NCBI GenBank assembly: GCA_017382555.1
Contig: JAFOAB010000008.1
Coordinates: 1 to 10,818 of the forward strand
Direction: 5' to 3'
DNA from: Clostridia bacterium
GTDB lineage: Bacteria; Bacillota; Clostridia; Oscillospirales; CAG-272
Length of the DNA: 10,818 nt
Below, in pieces: positions 1 through 6,388 of the stretch (within the stretch, counting starts at the first letter, position 1; every line of letters starts with the position of its first letter). The position numbers and the translations under genes are program-made. The notes beneath the pieces were generated by a model. The model did no database searches. It had not been told where the DNA came from and saw only the letters and a list, made by a program, of their open reading frames with translations.

Positions 1-545
1 CCCGATTGCGCCATCATAATAAGGCTTCCCGCAAGCTTTTTGCGCAGAACGTCCTCCGGCATATCGGCAAGGTCGGCGCGTATCTCCGTCATCAACCCAT
101 AATCGTCGCGGAATATCTCTCCGTTAATTGCGGTTGCAATGTAAAAATCCGGCACGTTCAGCCTTTGCATATTATTTTCGAAGAATCCGCGCACACCCGT
201 ACGCGGCTCAAAGAAGTCGCCGATGCGGATAACACCGCGCCTTTTGCCGCCAACGGGATTGACCCTTTGGCGCTTCAGACCCATAAATTCAGCGGGCAGG
301 GAGGCGTATGCGCGCTCCAGCAGGAATTCCGTGTGGCTGTCGATTATATCCCCATCGGGAATGAACATACAAAAGCCCGGCTCGAAATCGTGATCCGTGG
401 AAATTCCGTCGTCATATCCGAAGCATTCGGAGCCGTCACCGCAAAGCCCGCAGGCAATAATGCCCTCAAACTCGGGGAAGCGCTCGTGTATCATCGGCGC
501 GCCGAACTGCCTGTAATATTCTCTTGCAACGTCAAGACCTTTCAT
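1..545 (-). CDS. DUF4037-family nucleotidyltransferase-like protein, 3' end cut by window edge
   Basis: The gene starts at 545 and is open to the window edge, giving 181 complete codons. A GGAGG sits 7 nt before the ATG. The chain has a nucleotidyltransferase-fold signature: Gly38-Ser39 in a GDGSECFG stretch, then Asp51-His52-Asp53 eleven residues later, matching the G[GS]...DxD pattern that binds metal and nucleotide in that superfamily. The following EPGFC and, near residues 163-180, a PEDVLRKKLA...MAQSG stretch fit the DUF4037 family as I remember it. The substrate is unknown. It overlaps the end of the TPR gene by 14 nt, so the two are probably translationally coupled and work together. 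No signal peptide is visible, so a cytosolic protein is expected. Family membership is from recalled pattern, and an enzymatic role is inference. Confidence 0.75.
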   Translation of the reverse strand, partial: MKGLDVAREYYRQFGAPMIHERFPEFEGIIACGLCGDGSECFGYDDGISTDHDFEPGFCMFIPDGDIIDSHTEFLLERAYASLPAEFMGLKRQRVNPVGGKRRGVIRIGDFFEPRTGVRGFFENNMQRLNVPDFYIATAINGEIFRDDYGLMTEIRADLADMPEDVLRKKLAGSLIMMAQS

Positions 546-1362
546 ATATTTCCTCCGCCCTTGCTTTTAATTCCTTGCCGTAGAAAAATCTGCCGTAGTG
601 CGTAAACACGGGTGCGCATTTATCGCAGACGAAGGCGTAGTATCCCTCGCTTTCGTATTTTCTTGCCTCAAGCAGCTCTTCGGCTCTGTCAAGATATTCC
701 TCTATTTCCTTTTCGCCGTTCTCCGCGCCCTTTTGTGCGGCAGTAAGATCGGCTAAATTCAGATACGTTATTGCGGCGTCGCATTCTCCGTTTTCGGTTT
801 CAAGCATTATTGAGAGCGCGCGGTTAAAAAGCTCCTTTGCTTTTGCGTAATCACCTGCGGAGGTGTATGCCGTTGCCGCGTTGTTGTAAAGCCCCGCAAG
901 AAGTGCAGGCGGTGTTGGGAGCGCCTCCAGAATTTTTCGTGCTTCCTCGTAAAGCGCGATGGCGGCATCGTTTCTTCCAAACGCCTTGTTTACCGTTGCG
1001 GCGTTTAAAAGCACCGTGCCGTGGCATTGCGTGCCTTCCTGCTTCAATGCCGCAACAAGGTGTATTGCCTCCTCTGCGGCGGCTGTTGCCGCTTCGTTTT
1101 TGCCCATTTTGCGCATTAGCCCCATCTGCTCGTCAAGTAACGTCAGTCTTGCGCGCATATCGCCTGTGCGCTCGCATTCCCCGAGCCAGTATAAAAGATG
1201 TCGCTCCGCACCCTCCGTATCGTTTTTGGAGAGCAGAGCATCAAGGCGCGAAAGCACTCTGTCTACGGGTACGGTTTCCTTTGGCTTTTCGGTTTTGTAC
1301 GCATCCGTGCAAAAAGGGCAGGCGGGCTCAATATAATCCTCGGGCTTTAATATCTCTTTCAT
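532..1362 (-). CDS. Tetratricopeptide-repeat protein with terminal CxxC pairs
   Basis: This 276-residue protein starts at the ATG at 1362, preceded by AAGGAGG four bases upstream. An upstream in-frame extension would run into the DAHP synthase gene and has no such site. The middle (about residues 50-235) is alpha-helical with TPR character; the clearest unit is LYNNAATAYTSAGDYAKAKE, followed by further helical pairs. TPRs are protein-protein interaction scaffolds, so a partner is expected. A CPFC pair lies at residues 15-18 and a CDKC pair at 246-249, which could together form a four-cysteine metal site; this is inference. The gene overlaps the downstream DUF4037 gene by 14 nt, making that protein the likely partner. 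It has its own promoter within an inverted repeat. The exact function is not known to me. Confidence 0.85.
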   Translation of the reverse strand: MKEILKPEDYIEPACPFCTDAYKTEKPKETVPVDRVLSRLDALLSKNDTEGAERHLLYWLGECERTGDMRARLTLLDEQMGLMRKMGKNEAATAAAEEAIHLVAALKQEGTQCHGTVLLNAATVNKAFGRNDAAIALYEEARKILEALPTPPALLAGLYNNAATAYTSAGDYAKAKELFNRALSIMLETENGECDAAITYLNLADLTAAQKGAENGEKEIEEYLDRAEELLEARKYESEGYYAFVCDKCAPVFTHYGRFFYGKELKARAEEIYERS

Positions 1363-1379
1363 AGCGCCTCCTTGAATCA

Positions 1380-1413
1380 ATAATGGATGGTAACCTAAGC
1401 TACCATCCATTAT
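1380..1413. repeat. 13-bp perfect inverted repeat over the -10 box and start site
   Basis: The arms ATAATGGATGGTA (1380-1392) and TACCATCCATTAT (1401-1413) are exact reverse complements separated by 8 nt. On the minus strand one arm contains most of the TATAAT -10 box and the other lies in the early transcribed region. The position suits a repressor operator. It could also form an RNA hairpin, but there is no uridine run after it on the minus strand, so it is a poor terminator for the aro operon. A fairly AT-rich stretch follows on the plus strand, where no gene needs terminating. Confidence 0.6.
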
Positions 1414-1437
1414 ACTATATATTTTGAATAAAAACAA
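1409..1437 (-). promoter_or_regulatory. Predicted sigma-A promoter for the TPR/DUF4037 pair
   Basis: On the minus strand TTGTTT (1437-1432) is followed after exactly 17 bp by TATAAT (1414-1409). The -10 is a perfect consensus and the -35 is partial (TTG). Initiation would be expected near 1402, about 40 bp before the TPR start codon. The element lies just after the DAHP synthase stop, so this pair may be expressed separately from the aro operon. Confidence 0.55.
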
Positions 1438-1447
1438 GTGAAAAATC

Positions 1448-2479
1448 TTAAAGAATTTCAGCAAGTTCCATAATGAGCTTTTCGCTTGCATCCCAACCGA
1501 GGCAGGGATCGGTAATCGACTTGCCGAAAACGTCATCGGCGGCGATCTTTTGGTTGCCCTCCTCGATGTAGCTTTCGATCATAAAGCCCTTAACAAGCTT
1601 TGCTACGTCCGCATCGTGGCGGCAGCTGTGCAGCACGTCCTTGCAGATTCTGGGCTGCTCCTGATACTTCTTGCCACTGTTGGAGTGGTTGGTATCCACG
1701 ATAAGTGCGGGATTTTTTATTTCGGACTTTGCGTAAAGCTCGCAAAGCGTCTTCAGATCCTCGTAATGGTAGTTGGGGAGGCTCTTGCCGTTCTTATCAA
1801 CGTATCCGCGCAAGATCGCGTGTGCAAGGGGGTTACCCTTGGTGCTTACCGCCCATTCGCGGTAAATGAAGGTGTGTGCGTGGGTAGCGGCTACTATTGC
1901 GTTCATCATAACGGAAAGGTCTCCGCCTGTGGGGTTCTTCATTCCGACCGGTACGTCAATACCGCTGGAAACGAGGCGGTGCTCCTGATTTTCAACGGAG
2001 CGCGCACCGACCGCAACGTATGAAAGCAGGTCGGAAAGATAGCCGTAGTTGGTGGGGTAGAGCATCTCGTCTGCGGTACAAAGCCCGAGCTCGGTAAGCA
2101 CGCGTGTGTGCAGAGCGCGGATGGCAAGAATTCCGTGGAAGGGGTCGGGATCCTGATTGGGGTCGGGCTGATAAAGCATACCCTTGTAGCCGTCACCCGT
2201 GGTGCGGGGCTTGTTTGTGTATATTCTGGGGATAAGGATAAGCTTGTCGCTTACCTTTTCCTGAACTCTCTTGAGGCGGGTGCAGTATTCCATAACCGCA
2301 TCCTCGCGGTCTGCGGAGCAGGGACCGATGATGAGAAGCTTCTTATCGCTTTCACCGCGGAATACCTTTGCAATCTCGGCATCAAGCTTGGCTTTCGTCT
2401 GCTCAGCCGCAAAGGTGATGGGGTACTGTTCCTTTACTTCAACGGGGGTGGGTAGCTTTTTTTCGTAGATCATTGACAT
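1448..2479 (-). CDS. aroF: 3-deoxy-7-phosphoheptulonate (DAHP) synthase, class I AroFGH type
   Basis: It catalyses the first committed step, condensing phosphoenolpyruvate with erythrose 4-phosphate to DAHP in the cytosol. The 343-residue chain shows the class I alpha pattern: IGPCSA (Cys54), NKPRTTGDGYKG (89-100) for substrate binding, GARSVENQEHR (158-168), ILRGY, DTNHSNSGKK (His265), IESYIEEGNQ (Glu302) and TDPCLGW (Asp324). Cys54, His265, Glu302 and Asp324 correspond to the metal ligands of the E. coli enzymes. It is the last gene of the aro operon, 15 nt after aroQ. The start is uncertain: ATG at 2479 is chosen, with GTG at 2488 or ATG at 2473 possible, and none has a good Shine-Dalgarno. 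Feedback specificity (Phe, Tyr or Trp) cannot be read from the sequence. The symbol is by family; aroG or aroH would be equally valid. Confidence 0.96.
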   Translation of the reverse strand: MSMIYEKKLPTPVEVKEQYPITFAAEQTKAKLDAEIAKVFRGESDKKLLIIGPCSADREDAVMEYCTRLKRVQEKVSDKLILIPRIYTNKPRTTGDGYKGMLYQPDPNQDPDPFHGILAIRALHTRVLTELGLCTADEMLYPTNYGYLSDLLSYVAVGARSVENQEHRLVSSGIDVPVGMKNPTGGDLSVMMNAIVAATHAHTFIYREWAVSTKGNPLAHAILRGYVDKNGKSLPNYHYEDLKTLCELYAKSEIKNPALIVDTNHSNSGKKYQEQPRICKDVLHSCRHDADVAKLVKGFMIESYIEEGNQKIAADDVFGKSITDPCLGWDASEKLIMELAEIL

Positions 2480-2494
2480 GGCATTCACACTTTT

Positions 2495-2926
2495 CTATCT
2501 GTTTTTATTTACAAAGTATTCAATAGCTTCGGCGTAACCGTTTATTCCGTGGCCGGCTATTTTAATTTCCGCGTAATAAGAAATGTAGGAGAATTTGCGG
2601 AACTCCTCTCTGTTGTCTACATCGGAGATGTGCACCTCTGCTGTCGGAATTGCGACCGCCTTTAAGGCATCTAAAATCGCAACGCTCGTGTGGGTATATC
2701 CTCCGGGGTTGATAACTATGGCATCAAAGATGCCGTACGCCGCCTGTATCTTGTCCACTATATCACCCTCGTGGTTGGATTGATACAGCTCGCATTCACA
2801 GCCGAGCGCGGTGCATTTGCTTTCAATAAAGGCGCACAGATCCGCATACGTTGTTCTGCCGTAGATGTCGGGCTCGCGCAGACCGAGCATATTAAGATTG
2901 GGACCGTTAATTACAAGTATCTTCAT
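2495..2926 (-). CDS. aroQ: 3-dehydroquinate dehydratase, type II
   Basis: This 143-residue protein dehydrates 3-dehydroquinate to 3-dehydroshikimate, the third shikimate step. The type II family, a dodecameric flavodoxin-like fold, is identified by NGPNLNMLGLREPDIYG (7-23) with the catalytic Tyr at residue 22, SNHEGDIVDKI with the loop used in catalysis, INPGGYTHTSVAI, EVHISD and the GHGINGY end. Full length is normal for the family (about 140-150). The ATG at 2926 has AAGGAG 8 nt upstream. It overlaps the end of the aroE-aroK gene by 20 nt, indicating translational coupling. It should not be confused with the AroQ-type chorismate mutase domain, which shares the name and is encoded upstream in the same operon. 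Confidence 0.97.
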   Translation of the reverse strand: MKILVINGPNLNMLGLREPDIYGRTTYADLCAFIESKCTALGCECELYQSNHEGDIVDKIQAAYGIFDAIVINPGGYTHTSVAILDALKAVAIPTAEVHISDVDNREEFRKFSYISYYAEIKIAGHGINGYAEAIEYFVNKNR

Positions 2927-4157
2927 TATAGTGCTCCTTTATTATACTGTTTGCATTTTCCTGCGGCTCCGTTACCCTTACGGTAAAGTCCGCAATTGCC
3001 TTATAAAGCGGCAGACGCTTTTCGTAAAGCGCACGAACACCGTGCGTAGCGGATAACGGGCGGTCATACGTTGCAAGCTCGCCGATATCTCTGTCAAGGA
3101 AATATATCCTTGCGTTCTGGCGAAGCGGATCGGTGTTTTCGGGTCTCGTAACAACGCCGCCGCCCGTAGCTATTACCGCGTTTGTCATCATGCCCGCTTT
3201 TTTGACCGCTTCCGTTTCGCGCCGCCTGAATTCCGCCTCACCGAATTTTTCGATTATCTCGGCACAGCGCATACCGCTGTCTGCCTCTATGATCGCGTCG
3301 GTATCCGCAAAGCATCTTCCAAGCTTTTCTGCGAGTAATGCGCCGGCGGTGGATTTTCCGCATCCGGGCATACCGACAAGCACAATGTTCAGCTTGTCCG
3401 CTTCAAAGCGCTTATACAGTGCCTCGACCTGCGCCTCGTCCGGCCTTCCGCCAAAGAACAGCTCGCATGCGCGTGCTGCCTGGTAGAAAAGCATATCGAG
3501 AGCGGAGGCGGTTTTTATATTCATCCTCTCCGCTTCAAGCAGAAGCGCGGTCTTGTAGGGGTTGTATATCAGGTCCACCACCGCCTCAAGATGCTTAAAG
3601 CCACCAAGAGGGAGGGGGGATATGCCGTTATTTGGGTACATTCCGACGGGCGTGGTGTTTACTATTATGTCCGCATCACCATGAAGAGCGTGTACGTTGC
3701 CGTAATTTACTTCTCCGCTTCTTGATACGGTAATCGCGTTTCCGCCGTGCTTTTTTGCGGCATACAGCACCGTTTGCGCCGCACCGCCGCTTCCCAGCAC
3801 AAGTATCTTTTTGCCATTAAAGGAGATTTCAGCGCGCTCCAGCGTTTTTTCAAAGCCGTAAATGTCGGTGTTGTAGCCGTAAAGCCCGTCCGCGTGCCTT
3901 ACAATCGTGTTGACCGAACCTATCGCAAGCGCCTCGGGGTCAATATAACGCAGATACGGCATTACGGTCTTTTTGTAAGGAATGGTGACGTTTATTCCGT
4001 CAAAATCACTCTGCAGAAACGCACCGACGTCCTCCTCCGCTACCTCAAAAAGCTTGTAATCGGGGTTGCCGAGCATCGCGTGGATGGCGGGGGAATGGCT
4101 GTGGGCAAGCGTTTTGCCGAGCAGTCCGGAGCGGAAGGTCGTTTCTTTTTCTAACAT
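2907..4157 (-). CDS. aroE-aroK: Bifunctional shikimate dehydrogenase / shikimate kinase fusion
   Basis: A 416-residue fusion of two consecutive steps: NADPH reduction of 3-dehydroshikimate to shikimate, then ATP phosphorylation to shikimate 3-phosphate. Residues 1-255 are AroE: AHSHSP (18-23) for shikimate binding, NVTIPYKK with catalytic Lys62, NTD with Asp98, the NADP loop GSGGAAQ (122-128), NTTPVGM (167-173) and FYQAARACELFFG. Residues 257-416 are AroK: P-loop GMPGCGKST (262-270), DTD (285-287), FRRRE (310-314), ATGGGVV (330-336), DRPL (365-368) and an RLPLY motif. Both active sites look intact. The ATG at 4157 follows GGAGG by four bases and overlaps the aroC-pheA stop by 7 nt; the gene overlaps aroQ by 20 nt at its end. 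The linker is very short, so the domains are probably packed closely. Confidence 0.95.
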   Translation of the reverse strand: MLEKETTFRSGLLGKTLAHSHSPAIHAMLGNPDYKLFEVAEEDVGAFLQSDFDGINVTIPYKKTVMPYLRYIDPEALAIGSVNTIVRHADGLYGYNTDIYGFEKTLERAEISFNGKKILVLGSGGAAQTVLYAAKKHGGNAITVSRSGEVNYGNVHALHGDADIIVNTTPVGMYPNNGISPLPLGGFKHLEAVVDLIYNPYKTALLLEAERMNIKTASALDMLFYQAARACELFFGGRPDEAQVEALYKRFEADKLNIVLVGMPGCGKSTAGALLAEKLGRCFADTDAIIEADSGMRCAEIIEKFGEAEFRRRETEAVKKAGMMTNAVIATGGGVVTRPENTDPLRQNARIYFLDRDIGELATYDRPLSATHGVRALYEKRLPLYKAIADFTVRVTEPQENANSIIKEHYNEDTCN

Positions 4158-6388
4158 AACGCCTCCGGATACGTACCAAGCCAACGGAATACCGTTCCGT
4201 ACTCCTCAACGGAGGTAAGTGCCTCACCGAGCGCAGGGGAGTCTGCCGGCTCCTCAAGCGAGAGGTAGAAGCCCGATGCACCGTCGGAAAGAGGCATGGA
4301 TTCCAGCTTTTTGATGTTGATATCAAAGGTGTAGATTCTCGTAAGCAGAGCGGCAAGTGCGCCCGGCTCGTTCTTTGTAGATGCGATAACGTCGGTAATT
4401 ACGGAGTTTTCGTATATCTCAGGTTCCTTTGAAATGCACACGAAGCGCGTTTTGTTGCCGCTCATATCCTGCACGCCTTCGCGCAGAACGTCAAGCCCGT
4501 AGATATCTGCGCACGAAATGGAGGAAAGTGCGGCAACGTCGCCTCTGCCGCTTTTTGCCGCTATGCTTGCCGCAACTGCGGTGTTCGGGCAGTAGGTAAG
4601 CTTGACGTCACCAAGTGCGGATAAGAATGCGGAGCATTGATTTATCGCTTGCTCGTGGCTGAATACCTCTTTTATGTCCTCAAGCCTCGTTCCGTGAGGG
4701 GCAAGCAGATTATGCTCAACTCCCACGTAAGCGGAGCGGACGATGTAAACGGGATGCTTCAAAAGCAGGGAATAGATGCCCGTAACCGCACCTGCGGTGC
4801 TGTTTTCAATAGGTAGTATACCGTATCGGCACTCGCCGCTTTCCACCGCCTCAACGACGGAAAGGAAGCTCGGCTTAAAGGTGAGCGTAGGGTCCTTTAC
4901 TATCTTTCTTGCCGCCGCCTCGGAGAAGGCACCGCTGATGCCCTGAACGCATACGGTGGCTTTTTCGGGGAACGGCGCATTTTTCGTGCTTTCGATAGCG
5001 GCCGCAAGTCTCTTCGCTTCGCTTCCGCAGCCGCCGAGCATTTTGTGCTGACGCGCTCGGCTGACGGAAAGAAGCGTGTTATAAAGCACGTGCGCGTAGC
5101 CGCCAAGCTCGTCACCGGCAAGGCGCTCTATCTTTGCAAGCAGCTGCTTTTCTCTTTCTGCGTCAAGGACGGGAAGCCCGCGCTGCTTTTTATATTCCGC
5201 AACGCCGAGGGTTATATCCATTCTCTCGCAGAACGTCTCCACGAGCTTTCTGTCGCAATTGTCGATCCTTTCGCGCAGTACGGAAAGGTCCGTTTCCTCC
5301 TCGGTCTTCGGTGCTTTATCAAGCAGAATGTCGGTTATTGCAACCGCAACCGCCGCCTCTATTGCCGCCACGGCGCGGAATACGATGCACGGATCGTGTC
5401 TGCCGCCGACGGTCAGCTTTCTCGCCTCCATATCGGAGAGGGAAACGCTGTCCTGCTCCTTAGCAATGGAGGGGGTGGGCTTTATTGCCGCGCGTACAAT
5501 AACGGGCATACCGTTTGTCATACCGCCGAGGATTCCGCCCGCATTGTTTGTTTTCGTTTCTATTTTTCCGTTGTTTATAACAAAGGGATCGTTGTTTTCG
5601 GAGCCCTTCATTGCGGCGGCGGCAAAGCCTGCGCCGAACTCAACGCCTTTAACCGCAGGCACAGCGTAAAGTGCGGAGGCAATACGTCCCTCAACACCCG
5701 CAAACATATGCTCGCCGTGTCCGGGGGTCATACCGATTACCGCGCATTCTATAATACCGCCAACGGAATCGCCCTCCGCTTTTGCCTTTGCCGTTGCCTC
5801 AAGCATCATTTTGCCCTTTTCGGCATCAAGCACGGCGATCTCCGCCTCTTCAAGCGCGGATAGATCCTTAACGGAGACGCCAACGGGATCAAACGGCGTA
5901 TCGTAAACGTCCGCAACGGAATATACGTGCGCGTTTACCTTGATGCCGAGGGTTTCGAGATATTGCTTGCAAATACCGCCCGCAATACAGTAGGGCGCCG
6001 TCAGTCTGCCGGAAAAATGTCCTCCGCCGCTGATGTTCACGTCCTTACCGTATTTCATAACCGCAGTGTAATCTGCGTGTCCCGGACGGGGAACGTCGTT
6101 GTATTTATAATCTGCGGGGCGCATATCCTTGTTGTAAATTACTGCGTGTATCGGTCCGCCCGTGGTCTTACCGTTCACGATGCCCGTGGAAAATACGGGT
6201 CTGTCCGCCTCCTTGCGTGCGGTTGCGTGCGGGCCTTTACCGGGGGCACGGCGGTCAAGAAATTTTTGCAGCTTTTCGGTATCGATATCTATATCGGCGG
6301 GGAAGCCCTCGAGCTTCATGGATATGGAAGGATCGTGCGAGCCGCCGTCTACAAACAGCTTTAAATTGTTTCCGTAGGATGTGCTCAT
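4151..6388 (-). CDS. aroC-pheA: Trifunctional chorismate synthase / chorismate mutase / prephenate dehydratase fusion
   Basis: One uninterrupted 745-residue frame carries three consecutive steps: EPSP to chorismate, chorismate to prephenate, prephenate to phenylpyruvate. Residues 1-355 are chorismate synthase, with GSHD (His18), RRAPG, RPGHADYT (His104), GGGHFSGR and GRHDPC. Residues 367-452 are an AroQ-type chorismate mutase whose Arg372, Arg389, Lys400, Asp409, Arg412, Glu413, Ser443 and Gln447 align with the E. coli P-protein active site. Residues 477-745 are prephenate dehydratase: GISGAFSE, IENSTAG (526-532), SHEQA, NKTRF (645-649), then an ACT domain with EPGAL and ESMP. The ATG at 6388 overlaps aroA as ATGA. 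The linker between the first two enzymes is about 10 residues (DKAPKTEEET). Phe feedback through ACT is expected, but ESMP replaces the usual ESRP. Confidence 0.95.
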   Translation of the reverse strand: MSTSYGNNLKLFVDGGSHDPSISMKLEGFPADIDIDTEKLQKFLDRRAPGKGPHATARKEADRPVFSTGIVNGKTTGGPIHAVIYNKDMRPADYKYNDVPRPGHADYTAVMKYGKDVNISGGGHFSGRLTAPYCIAGGICKQYLETLGIKVNAHVYSVADVYDTPFDPVGVSVKDLSALEEAEIAVLDAEKGKMMLEATAKAKAEGDSVGGIIECAVIGMTPGHGEHMFAGVEGRIASALYAVPAVKGVEFGAGFAAAAMKGSENNDPFVINNGKIETKTNNAGGILGGMTNGMPVIVRAAIKPTPSIAKEQDSVSLSDMEARKLTVGGRHDPCIVFRAVAAIEAAVAVAITDILLDKAPKTEEETDLSVLRERIDNCDRKLVETFCERMDITLGVAEYKKQRGLPVLDAEREKQLLAKIERLAGDELGGYAHVLYNTLLSVSRARQHKMLGGCGSEAKRLAAAIESTKNAPFPEKATVCVQGISGAFSEAAARKIVKDPTLTFKPSFLSVVEAVESGECRYGILPIENSTAGAVTGIYSLLLKHPVYIVRSAYVGVEHNLLAPHGTRLEDIKEVFSHEQAINQCSAFLSALGDVKLTYCPNTAVAASIAAKSGRGDVAALSSISCADIYGLDVLREGVQDMSGNKTRFVCISKEPEIYENSVITDVIASTKNEPGALAALLTRIYTFDINIKKLESMPLSDGASGFYLSLEEPADSPALGEALTSVEEYGTVFRWLGTYPEALC

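Noticed and set aside
6..605. Plus-strand open frame of 199 codons at the left edge
   Set aside because: It is antisense to the DUF4037-like gene, whose minus-strand frame continues past the window edge and has a good start and ribosome site.
1380..1413. Hairpin as the transcription terminator of the aro operon
   Set aside because: On the minus strand the stem is followed by TTGATTCAAGG, with no uridine run, and it overlaps a good -10 box, so an operator role fits better.
5045..5863. Plus-strand open frame of 272 codons opposite aroC-pheA
   Set aside because: Antisense shadow; the minus-strand frame has clear catalytic motifs throughout.
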